A stretch of DNA of 48,046 nucleotides from Candidatus Woesearchaeota archaeon (GCA_018670095.1 JABHRR010000029.1:1-48046), one strand, 5' to 3'. Shown: positions 1 to 10,119, numbered from the stretch's first letter. The notes: generated by a model not told the origin, from the sequence alone. A program made the numbers and translations.

Positions 1-138
1 AGACTACTTTTTTTTAAATACTTCTAAGGATTTTAGGGTTTTATAAAGAAAAAAAGGGCATTTTAATTATGGTCACTCGAAAGTATATATTGGAAAGGCG
101 TAAAAAACACCCTTAACCTATATATCCCATAATAAAAG

Positions 139-250
139 TGGCCCCGCCGAGATTTGAACTCGGGACTTCACGATGTCTAGACCATACTTGATATATCAGT
201 TTCGCATCCAATAATGGAACGTGCGCTCTACCAAGCTAAGCCACGGGGCC
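139..250 (-). tRNA. tRNA-Ile(GAU) with two predicted introns (201..219 and 175..193)
   Basis: On the minus strand: acceptor GGCCCCG/CGGGGCC, discriminator A, D-arm GCTTAGCTTGGTAGAGC, T-arm CCGAG-TTCAAAT-CTCGG. Removing two 19-nt segments gives a perfect anticodon stem CACGA/TCGTG, loop CTGATAA (anticodon GAT) and a 74-nt mature tRNA. Confidence 0.88.
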
Positions 251-327
251 GTAATCAAGCAAAATCTACTCTTCTTTAAAAAGATTACGGCCTGTTCTTA
301 GAAAATCGATTCGTTACTTCTATTATT

Positions 328-1122
328 TCACCATTCTTCAAAAACTTCTTCACTTCCATTAGGATGAATATAAACCACCTTACTTGAAGAATCAATACGA
401 CTAAAAGTTACATTAGCTAAATCTCTATTATCAAATTTATAAGTAGCACCTACAGTTGATTCTGGTATATGTACTTCACCTTTTTTCTGTCCTAAAAAAG
501 TAAAAGTACAATCTTTAGATCCAATACCAACATGTGAACCAATCTTTCCTCTGAAGATATATTGACAATGTTTTGAATCATTTCCTGTATCATAACCACA
601 ATCACCATGAATATCAAAAACGGTATGTTGTGAATTGTTTCCCACACAATTACCTATATTCCCATAAATATTTACTTTTAAAGATTTATTTGCATCGATA
701 CTTCTAAGAAGCATGGGAAGCCCAGATATTGGTTTTAAGTTTTGCACATCAAAATTAAATTCCTGTTGTTTAGAATCATGTAAACCTAATAACATTAGTC
801 TACTGATAAAAAATCCAGTATTTTTAGTATATCCAGGATGGTCTTCATAAATAGCTGTCATTTGTAAAAATCTATTTATCTCTTTCGGATTCAATAATTC
901 TTGAGTCCTAAGTAAAGATGAATTATATTTTTCAATTCGATTAACATACCAATAATTTAAATTTGCTCCATCAGCTTTATCTAAAAATTCACCATATTGA
1001 TTAAGTAATGATTTAAACTTATTCTCACCAACAACTTCTACACCACTTTCACTTTCTATACCTTGAGCAGTGTGACCACTAAGCGACTCTTCCAATGATC
1101 GCTTCTTCAGTGCTGGATTCAT
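328..1122 (-). CDS. Tagged GxxG-repeat paralog 1 (last gene of operon)
   Basis: N-term LKKRSLEESLSGHTAQGIESES; GNxGxxxGxxS repeats; C-term VVYIHPNGSEEV; 4-nt overlap with next gene. Confidence 0.9.
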   Translation of the reverse strand: MNPALKKRSLEESLSGHTAQGIESESGVEVVGENKFKSLLNQYGEFLDKADGANLNYWYVNRIEKYNSSLLRTQELLNPKEINRFLQMTAIYEDHPGYTKNTGFFISRLMLLGLHDSKQQEFNFDVQNLKPISGLPMLLRSIDANKSLKVNIYGNIGNCVGNNSQHTVFDIHGDCGYDTGNDSKHCQYIFRGKIGSHVGIGSKDCTFTFLGQKKGEVHIPESTVGATYKFDNRDLANVTFSRIDSSSKVVYIHPNGSEEVFEEW

Positions 1123-1904
1123 TTTGAATAGCTCCTCACTACTTCTTCTTTACCATTAGAATGAATATATACGATTCTATTTCCACTACAAACTTCATCT
1201 AATAAAATGTTTAATGTTTTTTTATTCGGAGTTTTGAATGTATTCGAAAGCAGGTGATTAGAATAAGATCTAGAATGATCTTCTCCATTTAAAACAAAGG
1301 TGCACCTTTCTGAATCATGTCCTATTTGAATACCAGAATTACCATTAATGATAAATTTAGAATTTTTAGCCCCCATTCCACATAGGCCCCTTACATTTCC
1401 ATTGATACAAAAAACCCCGTATTCAACATCTTGAAAAGGTTCGTAACCTAAATCACCAACAACATTTACTTTAATTTGTTTTCTTTCCTTTCCTTTCAGA
1501 AAAGATCCAAATTGATCAATTGGATTTAAACCGCTAATATCAAAATTAAATGTTCTGTGTCCTTTGTGATAGCTATTTCTAATAAGCCTACTAATTAAAA
1601 ATCCAGTATTTGGATTGTATAAATCCATATTTTCATAACAAACACATAATTGTAAAAATTTATTTATGTTTTTTGGAGTTAAAGTTTCTGTTATTTTCCA
1701 AGTAGCAATTGCATGTTTTTCATTGAAATCATCATCATTTATAACAGAAGGAAGCTTTGTTTTTAAGAACCGCTCACCTTTTCTTAATAGTTCTTTAAAT
1801 TCACCTTCACCAACAACTTCTACTCTACTTTCACTTTCAATAACCTGAGCAGTGTGATCACTAAGAGAATCTTCCAATGACTTCTTCTTTAATGTTGATT
1901 TCAT
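1119..1904 (-). CDS. Tagged GxxG-repeat paralog 2
   Basis: N-term LKKKSLEDSLSDHTAQVIESES; C-term IVYIHSNGKEEVVRSYSK; ATGA-type overlaps. Confidence 0.9.
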   Translation of the reverse strand: MKSTLKKKSLEDSLSDHTAQVIESESRVEVVGEGEFKELLRKGERFLKTKLPSVINDDDFNEKHAIATWKITETLTPKNINKFLQLCVCYENMDLYNPNTGFLISRLIRNSYHKGHRTFNFDISGLNPIDQFGSFLKGKERKQIKVNVVGDLGYEPFQDVEYGVFCINGNVRGLCGMGAKNSKFIINGNSGIQIGHDSERCTFVLNGEDHSRSYSNHLLSNTFKTPNKKTLNILLDEVCSGNRIVYIHSNGKEEVVRSYSK

Positions 1905-2683
1905 GAATAATCCCTCACAACTTCTTCTCTTCCATCTGGATTGATAAAAACTACTTTATTATATGATCTAGGTTTGACTCCATTTTCCCGGTCCAGTAAT
2001 TTCTTTAACAAATCTTCATCAGCAGTTTTGAATATGTTATCACTCATATTATATCCAAAAGATTGAAAATCCCCTTCAATCCTAACAGTTGAATCCGTCA
2101 GATTATCAAATGCGTAAAAACCAATATTTCCTCGAACATATATTTCTGAATCTTTAACACAAGCTCCAAAAAAAGAATCAGCATTTCCTTCAAAATTAAT
2201 TCTACACTTCTCAGAACCCCAAGCAAAATTAGAATCAACATTTCCTACAACATTAACAACTAAAGGATAACCAAGATCTCTATCTCTTAATTCTAAACAA
2301 ACTTCATTTAAAGGAGGTAAGTCAACAAGATCTATCTGGTAATTATTATGTCCAGCAATAAACGCATTATCAACCAACTTGCTGATAAAACATCCCAGAT
2401 AGCTGTAATAATTCTCATTATCTTTTAAATGTGGAGTTGCCTGTAAAAAAGCATTTAGTTCATGATTACTTAAAACATAAGGGATTCCTTGAAAGTAAGC
2501 TTCATCTAATTCAAGACGCTCACCTACAGGAATATCCCCTTCTAAAAACTTTTCAAAATTCTCAAGAACTTCAACAAGAACATTCTCACCAACAGTCTTA
2601 ATTCCACTCTCACTTTCAACTACTTGAGCAGTGTGTCCACTAAGCGACTCTTCCAATGACTTCTTCTTCAATGCTGTATTCAT
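1901..2683 (-). CDS. Tagged GxxG-repeat paralog 3 (subfamily A, with 9 and 11)
   Basis: N-term LKKKSLEESLSGHTAQVVESES; body nearly identical to ORFs 8441..9226 and 10116..10901. Confidence 0.9.
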   Translation of the reverse strand: MNTALKKKSLEESLSGHTAQVVESESGIKTVGENVLVEVLENFEKFLEGDIPVGERLELDEAYFQGIPYVLSNHELNAFLQATPHLKDNENYYSYLGCFISKLVDNAFIAGHNNYQIDLVDLPPLNEVCLELRDRDLGYPLVVNVVGNVDSNFAWGSEKCRINFEGNADSFFGACVKDSEIYVRGNIGFYAFDNLTDSTVRIEGDFQSFGYNMSDNIFKTADEDLLKKLLDRENGVKPRSYNKVVFINPDGREEVVRDYS

Positions 2684-2684
2684 T

Positions 2685-3632
2685 TTAGTAGTCCTTCACC
2701 ATTTCTTCTCTTCCATCAGAATGTAAATAAATAATCTTATTTTTTGAAGGTCTCCCTCTCACTTCTTTTATAAAACTAAAACTTCCTTCGAGAAAAGCAG
2801 GTATATCTTTAATTAAAGCCTTTAATGATTTACGAGATGATGTTGAAAACTCACAATTTCCCATTATTCTTTTTTGATACTCACTCTGCTCTTTATTAAC
2901 TAAGTAATCCCCCTGGATTTCATATGAAGAATTATGAGAATTTTGTCCAATCCGAGGGCCTACAGTTTGTTTTAAAACATACTTACCAGACATAGAATCT
3001 GTACCACAAGAATGAGCAACATTTCCTTCTACAACAAATTCACAATTTTGTGTTCCATGCCCTAAATAAAAATCAGCATGACCTTCAATATGAAATGTAG
3101 ATTTCTTAGAGAATCTACCAAAGCTAGAGCCTACATCTCCATACAAATGAACATCGACCCTTTCAAGACTATTAAATCCGTGACCATCACCATTATATTT
3201 TAAAGACATTCTCCTATCTTCCCCAGTTACACTTTGTAGTCCCCAAAACATTCCGTTTATAGGCCTAGTTAAACAATCTCCAGACAATTCAAATCCATTA
3301 TGTCCTTCTTTAAATGAATCATACAATAACCTAGTAAGTTGTGCTGCAAATAAAGGGTCAAAGTCAGGATCATCTTGATAATGTGAAGCAACTTCGAAAA
3401 ATAATTTAATTTCATCAGGAGTGAGAACACCCAATTCTTCTGCTTTAGATCGATGTTTATATTGAACATCAGTTTGTACAAGTAATTCACCTAAATTCTC
3501 TCGGAAAAAATTTAATTGTTTACTTAAGTTAGTATTTCCAGGAGTCTCTAAAGTTCTTACCACTTCAACAACCTGAGCAGTGTGACCACTAAGCGACTCT
3601 TCCAATGACTTCTTCTTCAGTGCTGTTTTCAT
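2685..3632 (-). CDS. Tagged GxxG-repeat paralog 4
   Basis: ORF 2685..3659; start moved to MKTALKKKSLEESLSGHTAQVVE to match the family, leaving the same 1-nt gap after the preceding stop as other junctions. Confidence 0.88.
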   Translation of the reverse strand: MKTALKKKSLEESLSGHTAQVVEVVRTLETPGNTNLSKQLNFFRENLGELLVQTDVQYKHRSKAEELGVLTPDEIKLFFEVASHYQDDPDFDPLFAAQLTRLLYDSFKEGHNGFELSGDCLTRPINGMFWGLQSVTGEDRRMSLKYNGDGHGFNSLERVDVHLYGDVGSSFGRFSKKSTFHIEGHADFYLGHGTQNCEFVVEGNVAHSCGTDSMSGKYVLKQTVGPRIGQNSHNSSYEIQGDYLVNKEQSEYQKRIMGNCEFSTSSRKSLKALIKDIPAFLEGSFSFIKEVRGRPSKNKIIYLHSDGREEMVKDY

Positions 3633-3633
3633 T

Positions 3634-4512
3634 TTATATTTCGAATATCTTTTCCTCATTACCTTTTGATTTAACTAAATAAACAGAAATCCCTCGAGGA
3701 GAATTATTATCGGGCTTTTCTTTATTTAAAGATTTTATAGCGATATGTGCTGAAGTTTCATCATAAAATTTAAACACACTATCTTTTGCTTCGCGACCAA
3801 TATACGGTATAAAATCTGTATCTATTTTTCCATGTAAAACAAAAGTACACCTTTCAGACATTAAACCCATTTGTTGTCCAGTATTCCCATAAATCTCAAA
3901 ATGACATCTTTTTGCATTATCACCAAGTTGGTATCCACTATCTCCATGTATTTCAAAAACAGAATCTTCTGAAAATGAACCCATAATCGAAATACTTTGA
4001 CCAAGACAACTTTTTATAATAGCTCTAACATTTTTAGCATATCCAAAACCACCACGTATTCCTTCTACATTTATTGATAAAGGATGATCTTTTGTGCCTT
4101 TTAAAGTCGTACCGACAAAATCTAAACCATTTTTTCTATTATCAAAATTAACATAAATATCTTCTAAATCTAATTCAAAATTATTGAATCCATGATTATA
4201 ACTTCTTTGGATTAAAGCAGATAAAAAATTACCACTGCTTCTAAAATGTTTATGATCAGTATGTGCTTGAAGTAAAGATGGAACTTTAGTAATATCTTCT
4301 GAAGTGATTATATCTTCGCCAATAAGTTTAGAAAGTACATACTGAGGGATACCAAATCTACTGCATTCTTCTAACCATTTAGTATAACCTCGATAAATGT
4401 TTGTTAATATAGAATCACCAACAACTTCCACTCCATTCTCACTTTCAATAGTACCACTAGTGTGATCACTAAGCGACTCTTCCAATGACTTCTTCTTCAA
4501 TGCTGTATTCAT
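3634..4512 (-). CDS. Tagged GxxG-repeat paralog 5
   Basis: N-term LKKKSLEESLSDHTSGTIESEN; GDSGYQLGDNAKRCHFEIYGNTGQQMGLMSERCTFVLHG repeats. Confidence 0.9.
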   Translation of the reverse strand: MNTALKKKSLEESLSDHTSGTIESENGVEVVGDSILTNIYRGYTKWLEECSRFGIPQYVLSKLIGEDIITSEDITKVPSLLQAHTDHKHFRSSGNFLSALIQRSYNHGFNNFELDLEDIYVNFDNRKNGLDFVGTTLKGTKDHPLSINVEGIRGGFGYAKNVRAIIKSCLGQSISIMGSFSEDSVFEIHGDSGYQLGDNAKRCHFEIYGNTGQQMGLMSERCTFVLHGKIDTDFIPYIGREAKDSVFKFYDETSAHIAIKSLNKEKPDNNSPRGISVYLVKSKGNEEKIFEI

Positions 4513-5633
4513 TCTGAATAATCCCTCACGAGTTCAAACTCTCCTTTACTATTTTGAAAAATAATTTTTCCACTTCTTAATTTCCATTTAGAATTGTAGG
4601 CTTCAGAAGAATTAACACATTTTTCAAGTAAAGATTTATTTGGAGTAATAAATGTAGAATTGTTTCCTATAAAAGAAGGGATTTTTTCAGATTCTCCATT
4701 AAGATAAAGTGTGCTTTCTTTAGCACAAATCATCATACTTCCTCCGACATTTCCTTTAATATGATAAAGAGATGATTTTGCTCCAAGACCAACATCTCCA
4801 GGAATATCTCCTTCAACATAAAATTGGCAACTAACAGAAGGGTTGTTTACATCATGTGGTCCAAGAGAACCCCCGTTACCTTTTAACACAAATAAACTAT
4901 TTTTAGCACTTGTACCAACATAATTTCCGAAATCACCATCTAAAAAATATGAGGAATTAGAAGAACCGTTACCTAAATTAATTCCAGTATTACTTTTCAA
5001 ATGAAAAATTGAATCTTTTGCTCCAGATCCAAGATAAGCACAAGTATCTCCTTCAATGAAAAAAACACAATTCTTTGAACTCTTAGCAGTAGAATGTTCA
5101 AATTTTCCTTTGAGGTTAAGGATTGAATTTTCTAAGAAACTAAATGAATCTTTTGAAAAATCCCCTTGAGCAGATAAAACTAAAGGATTATCTTTTCGAC
5201 CTTTTAAAAATGAGAAAGCCAAAGGTTCTTTAAATGTTCCTAGGAAGTCAAACTTAAAATTATTATGTCCACAATTATAACTATGTTGAACTAACCTTGA
5301 TAAAGTCAAATCAAGTTCATAAAATCTTTTTCCTTCATCAATATTCTGGGCCACAACTAAAGTTGAAAACGCAGAAAGCTCCATTGGAGTAAGTAACGGT
5401 GTAAATTTATGTTCTCCACAAACAAATTTTTCACGCATGCTTTTATTTTTACGAAATGATGGTGTGAAACCTGATGAAAGGTTTACTAACATTTCATGAA
5501 CCATAAAAGCATCCATTATATTAGATTCCCTAACGGGTTTAATGGTTTCAACTTTACCCTCACTTTCAATAACCTGAGCAGTGTGACCACTAAGAGATTC
5601 TTCCAATGACTTCTTCTTCAATGCTGTATTCAT
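4509..5633 (-). CDS. Tagged GxxG-repeat paralog 6 (longest repeat array)
   Basis: Start taken at MNTALKKKSLEESLSGHTAQVIESE (inside ORF 4509..5642); about 7-8 ~20-aa GxxG repeats. Confidence 0.9.
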   Translation of the reverse strand: MNTALKKKSLEESLSGHTAQVIESEGKVETIKPVRESNIMDAFMVHEMLVNLSSGFTPSFRKNKSMREKFVCGEHKFTPLLTPMELSAFSTLVVAQNIDEGKRFYELDLTLSRLVQHSYNCGHNNFKFDFLGTFKEPLAFSFLKGRKDNPLVLSAQGDFSKDSFSFLENSILNLKGKFEHSTAKSSKNCVFFIEGDTCAYLGSGAKDSIFHLKSNTGINLGNGSSNSSYFLDGDFGNYVGTSAKNSLFVLKGNGGSLGPHDVNNPSVSCQFYVEGDIPGDVGLGAKSSLYHIKGNVGGSMMICAKESTLYLNGESEKIPSFIGNNSTFITPNKSLLEKCVNSSEAYNSKWKLRSGKIIFQNSKGEFELVRDYSE

Positions 5634-5634
5634 T

Positions 5635-7545
5635 TTATCCATAAAACGTAGACTCTATTTTATCATCATCAGGAACAATTCTTCTGGCAGCACCAACTGC
5701 TAAACCTCGCAAATCTGTAGGTTTGTCAACTGGGATAATCTGCGTGTTAGGTAAAGTTGCTTCCGTCCAAATTTTGTAATCAGAAGAGTTGTCGATAAGG
5801 AAAATTGTATTCCTTGTAACGTCAGCTAAACTGTTAAGATAACCCACAACCTCGTCAATGTTAGCTATACCCCCATCGGTAATTAAGAAATTGTCGACTT
5901 TTTCATAAGTCTCTTTAATTCTACCGCGAAGATTCAGTTCAAGGTCCTTATCAACAAACTCCTTCTGTTTTTCTGGTGATAATGATCCTAAAAAATGTTC
6001 ATATTCTTGTTCTGTTGTAAAATATCTTGGCATATCTCTTACATCAGAATGAGCAACTCGTTCCATATACTCTTTGATTTTAGGAATATTCAAAGCAGTA
6101 CCTCCATTCCAAAAAGCACACATCATTGAATAAAAATCATTAAGTTCTCTGGTAGGCATTAAGAAAGCTGTATCAACTGAAAAATTAACAGCACCAACCT
6201 TAGCACCATTATTATGATAATTCCTCCCTAAAATAAAACCTGCCAACACTGCATTTGAACCATTACGAGGATCTTCCATCGATCCAGAACTATCAATGAT
6301 AACATTTGCATTTGGAACTTTGTACAACCTATCTCTTTTGTGACTCTGTTTTAATTTCTTTCTTCTAGTAATGGAAGGTAATATTCTTCCACCAGTTGAA
6401 AATGGATCTAAAGTTTTAATTGCATCACCTACCCTAAATCTTTCTGAACCTTCAGGGAAAGAATCAGTAGAGTCAACAACAATTGGTTTTTTATGAATAA
6501 ACATACCATATGTTGCAGCTAACCTTTCATAATATCCAATCTGATCATCATTATTTTTTAAATCAGAACTTCCTAAACCAATACCTTTACCTTTACTTTT
6601 AGGTGGAGTACGATCAAAATTTTTTCCAGTCTGTCTTTCAACATATTCTTTAACTCGTTCATATCGACCTTTATTCTTCCCTCGAATAATTGAATCTAAT
6701 CCGTCTTCTATTTGTTCATCAGTAAAATCTCCGATATTAATTGGTCTACCCATAACAGTGCCCTCACCTTGACCACTACCACTACCGCCTCCACCATTTT
6801 GCATAGATTTAGGTAAAATATTTTTACGTTTCTCTAAGACGTCCATGATATAATTACCAAACAAAATGAAGTTCTGTAAATTAGCACTTTCATCACCAAA
6901 ATCTAAAGTCATTAGTTGAGACAATTTTTCTTGGAAATATTCGTCATCTACATGAACTCCTAAGTCTTCTTTTGTTTGTTCTTGATAATATGAAATTAAT
7001 AATCTGTCAATAGAATACCTTTTCAAATCTTCCATAACTTGCTCAGGATCTTTTGAATGTTGTCTAAGTACTTCTTTTTGTTTTTCTGTAAAATCTTCTT
7101 CCTTTTCAATTAATAGGTTGAACCCTTTATACAATTCTCTAACGTCCTTTCCAGTTTTTTCTTTTAATATCTGTGGTAAGTTATCTTTCAAATCTACCCA
7201 GTATGCTAATACATCTTTAGCATATTCCCCGAATGAAGATTCAGCTAAATGTCCTAAAAACATTAGTTCTGCACATTCTCTTGGATAGTGAACGTAATGG
7301 CCAACTTCGTGTTTATAAATTCCTGCCAAAGCAGTTTCTGGATCCATTTCTCCATGTTCAACTAGTTGATCTAAAAATTCTTTAGAAACATGAGTTTCGT
7401 TTGTTTTGAAATCAAAGTAGGCAGTACCTATTCCTTCAATTTTATCTTCTAATTTAATATGTGGATATACTAAAGGATTGTAAAACTCGTGTAATACTCG
7501 AGGTGCAATTACTTTAGCTAATTCTTCCCATGTTATTTCAGTCAT
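5635..7545 (-). CDS. Metallopeptidase-motif (HEVGH) + von Willebrand factor A (MIDAS) fusion protein
   Basis: HEVGHYVHYPRE in the N-terminal half; NVIIDSSGSM (DxSxS), WNGGTALN and FLITDGG form a full MIDAS set in the C-terminal half; glycine-rich linker NGGGGSGSGQGEG. Confidence 0.85.
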   Translation of the reverse strand: MTEITWEELAKVIAPRVLHEFYNPLVYPHIKLEDKIEGIGTAYFDFKTNETHVSKEFLDQLVEHGEMDPETALAGIYKHEVGHYVHYPRECAELMFLGHLAESSFGEYAKDVLAYWVDLKDNLPQILKEKTGKDVRELYKGFNLLIEKEEDFTEKQKEVLRQHSKDPEQVMEDLKRYSIDRLLISYYQEQTKEDLGVHVDDEYFQEKLSQLMTLDFGDESANLQNFILFGNYIMDVLEKRKNILPKSMQNGGGGSGSGQGEGTVMGRPINIGDFTDEQIEDGLDSIIRGKNKGRYERVKEYVERQTGKNFDRTPPKSKGKGIGLGSSDLKNNDDQIGYYERLAATYGMFIHKKPIVVDSTDSFPEGSERFRVGDAIKTLDPFSTGGRILPSITRRKKLKQSHKRDRLYKVPNANVIIDSSGSMEDPRNGSNAVLAGFILGRNYHNNGAKVGAVNFSVDTAFLMPTRELNDFYSMMCAFWNGGTALNIPKIKEYMERVAHSDVRDMPRYFTTEQEYEHFLGSLSPEKQKEFVDKDLELNLRGRIKETYEKVDNFLITDGGIANIDEVVGYLNSLADVTRNTIFLIDNSSDYKIWTEATLPNTQIIPVDKPTDLRGLAVGAARRIVPDDDKIESTFYG

Positions 7546-8444
7546 TTTGAAACCTCCTGTAATTTTCCATCTTCTAATTCTCTGTATATTTTATGTCCAT
7601 GTCCAAAAAAAAGATGATTTAATAAATACTCTATAACATTCTCATTAGGAGATATAAATTTACAATTTTGTGCATTAAAATCTCCAACCCAATAATCACC
7701 CACTAGATCTCCACCAATTCTAAAAGTTGAATCTTTAGCTTGTTTAGCAAGATAATGACTACTTACATTTCCTCTCAAGTCAAAATAAGATTGTGAAGAA
7801 TTATATCCGAAACTGTAATCTATATTTCCATCTACAATAAATTTAGATTGACTAGAACTATTGCCCATTGCACCTTCAGCATTACCTTCTATGTGGTGTA
7901 AACTATTTTTTGCCCCAAAACCAAAACCATAACCTACATCTCCTTTAACAACAACATCGAGATAATGGCACCCCCTCAAAAGGTTAATACTATTACTTAC
8001 ATTCCTAAATGTAATTTTTGTTCTTTCTGATTCATCATTATTTACGTTGCCCCATATGTTTCCGAAAGGATTATGTTGTCCAAAACCCTGCAAATCAAAT
8101 TCAAACTCCCTATAACCTGCATCTCTGCTTCCATGAATAACTTCTTTGAAAAAACCACTAAATATTTCTGCATAATTTCTTTCATCCATAAAAACTTTAG
8201 ATGCATCTAAAAATAATGCAGCTTCTTCAGAAGTAAGTGCTCCAACTGTTTCTCTTAGTTGAAAAGCTATTAATGAAACTTTAAAACCACGTTTAAAATA
8301 ATCAAAGTATTCTTCAGCTACTCTCAAATATTCAGTGACTTTATTATTTCCAACAACTTCTATTACTTTTCTTTCTTCAACCTGAGTAGTGTGACCACTA
8401 AGAGAATCTTCTAATGACTTCTTCTTCAATTTTATTTTTTTCAT
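7542..8444 (-). CDS. Tagged GxxG-repeat paralog 8 (subfamily C)
   Basis: N-term KKIKLKKKSLEDSLSGHTTQVEE; C-term IYRELEDGKLQEVSK; closest to ORF 9223..10119. Confidence 0.9.
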   Translation of the reverse strand: MKKIKLKKKSLEDSLSGHTTQVEERKVIEVVGNNKVTEYLRVAEEYFDYFKRGFKVSLIAFQLRETVGALTSEEAALFLDASKVFMDERNYAEIFSGFFKEVIHGSRDAGYREFEFDLQGFGQHNPFGNIWGNVNNDESERTKITFRNVSNSINLLRGCHYLDVVVKGDVGYGFGFGAKNSLHHIEGNAEGAMGNSSSQSKFIVDGNIDYSFGYNSSQSYFDLRGNVSSHYLAKQAKDSTFRIGGDLVGDYWVGDFNAQNCKFISPNENVIEYLLNHLFFGHGHKIYRELEDGKLQEVSK

Positions 8445-9226
8445 GAGTAATCCCTCACCAGTTCTTCTGTTCCATCTGGTTTGATAAAAATAACTTTATT
8501 ATCTGATCCAAGTTTTATCCCAGATTTGCTGTCCAGTAATTTCTTCAACAGATATTCATCAGCAGTTTTGAATATACTGCCATCAATGTTATATCCAAGA
8601 TTTTGGAAATCTCCTTCAATCCTAACGATTGAACCTGATATTTCCTCAAATGCGTCAGAACCCATATTTCCTCGAGCATATATCTCTGAATCTTTAACAT
8701 TAGCACAAAAATAGTGATTAGCATTTCCTTCAAAATTAATTCTACACTTCTCAGCACCCCAAGCAAAATCAGAACCAACATTTCCTACTACATTAACAAC
8801 TAAAGGATAACCAAGGTCTCTATCTCTTAATTCTAAACAAACTTCATCTAAAGGAGGTAAGTCAACAAGATCTATCTGGTAATTATTATGTCCTGCAATA
8901 AACGCATTATCAACTAACTTACTGATAAAATATCCCAGATATCTTTTATAATCCTCATTATCTTTTAAATGCGGAGTTGCCTGTAAAAAAGCATTTAGTT
9001 CATGATTACTTAAAACATAAGGGATTCCTTGAAAGTATTTTTCATCTAATTCAAAAGGCACATCTTCAGGAATATCTCTTTCTAAAAACTTTTCAAAATT
9101 CTCAAGAACTTCAACAAGAACATTCTCACCAACAACTTCAACTCTTCTTTCACTTTCAATAACACCACTAGTGTGACTACTAAGAGATTCTTCCAACGAC
9201 TTCTTCTTCAATGCTAATTCATTCAT
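8441..9226 (-). CDS. Tagged GxxG-repeat paralog 9 (subfamily A)
   Basis: N-term LKKKSLEESLSSHTSGVIESE; C-term VIFIKPDGTEELVRDYS. Confidence 0.9.
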   Translation of the reverse strand: MNELALKKKSLEESLSSHTSGVIESERRVEVVGENVLVEVLENFEKFLERDIPEDVPFELDEKYFQGIPYVLSNHELNAFLQATPHLKDNEDYKRYLGYFISKLVDNAFIAGHNNYQIDLVDLPPLDEVCLELRDRDLGYPLVVNVVGNVGSDFAWGAEKCRINFEGNANHYFCANVKDSEIYARGNMGSDAFEEISGSIVRIEGDFQNLGYNIDGSIFKTADEYLLKKLLDSKSGIKLGSDNKVIFIKPDGTEELVRDYS

Positions 9227-10119
9227 CTTGTAACCTCCTGTAATTTGCCGTCTTCTAATTCTCTAAAGATTCTATTCTCCTGACCCCTAGGGACTCTATC
9301 ATAAAATGATTTTATAACTTCTTCATTAGGAGATATAAATTTACAAATTCGAGATTCTTTTCCTATTTTATAATCTCTAGAAAGATCTTCAATTCTAAAA
9401 GTCGAATGGTCAGATTTATTAGCAAGACAAAAACCATTTACTTTTCCTCTTAAATCAAAATAACAATCTGAAGATTTATATCCACAATTATGATCTACAT
9501 CTCCTTCAACAAAAAACTTAGAACTTACAGCTGTATGTCCAAGACCGTATGATGCTTTTCCTTTTATATGGGCATTAGAAACCTTAAAAAGGTATGCAAA
9601 GTTTTTTCCAACATCCCCTTCAACAATAGCTTCAACATAACTACTAGCAATAAAAATATCTTTAGGCAAAGCATAGCTTTTAATTTTAATTTTTAATTTA
9701 GGACCCGGATGTTCTTTACCTTCTAAAGCAAAAATAGGTGTTGCATCATCTTTTCCAAACAAACTTAAATCAAATTCAAAATCATTATGTCCCGCCCCAT
9801 AACTGGTCTGAATAACCCTCCTAAAAAATTCACCAAAAATATTGTCAGGATCTTTTTCATTTACATATGCTAAAGATGCCTGTAATAATATTTCAGCTTC
9901 TCCAGGCGTAAGAATTCCTAACAGACCTTTAAGTTTTTCATACCTAGCTCTTACAATTGAACCTAGACCTTCATCCAAAAAACTTTCAAATACTTTTAGA
10001 TGTAATCCTACTTTACTATCTCCAGCAACTTCTACTCCTTTCTTATCTTCAACTTGAGCAGTGTGACCACTAAGAGATTCTTCTAAACTTTTACCTTTCT
10101 TCAATTTTATTTTTTTCAT
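9223..10119 (-). CDS. Tagged GxxG-repeat paralog 10 (subfamily C)
   Basis: N-term KKIKLKKGKSLEESLSGHTAQVED; C-term IFRELEDGKLQEVTR. Confidence 0.9.
   Translation of the reverse strand: MKKIKLKKGKSLEESLSGHTAQVEDKKGVEVAGDSKVGLHLKVFESFLDEGLGSIVRARYEKLKGLLGILTPGEAEILLQASLAYVNEKDPDNIFGEFFRRVIQTSYGAGHNDFEFDLSLFGKDDATPIFALEGKEHPGPKLKIKIKSYALPKDIFIASSYVEAIVEGDVGKNFAYLFKVSNAHIKGKASYGLGHTAVSSKFFVEGDVDHNCGYKSSDCYFDLRGKVNGFCLANKSDHSTFRIEDLSRDYKIGKESRICKFISPNEEVIKSFYDRVPRGQENRIFRELEDGKLQEVTR

Noticed and set aside
139-250. tRNA-Trp(CCA) reading (TTCCA in the 5' part)
   Set aside because: Would misplace U33 and break the anticodon stem; the two-intron Ile(GAU) model gives perfect stems and BHB junctions.
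1666-1848. Plus-strand ORF antisense to paralog 2 (and similar antisense/overlapping ORFs at 3269-3490, 8481-8714, 8545-8781, 8977-9162, 9842-10057, 10156-10389, 10652-10837, 12623-12811)
   Set aside because: They lie within strongly conserved, tag-bearing CDSs; they recur only because the paralogs are similar and show no family features of their own.
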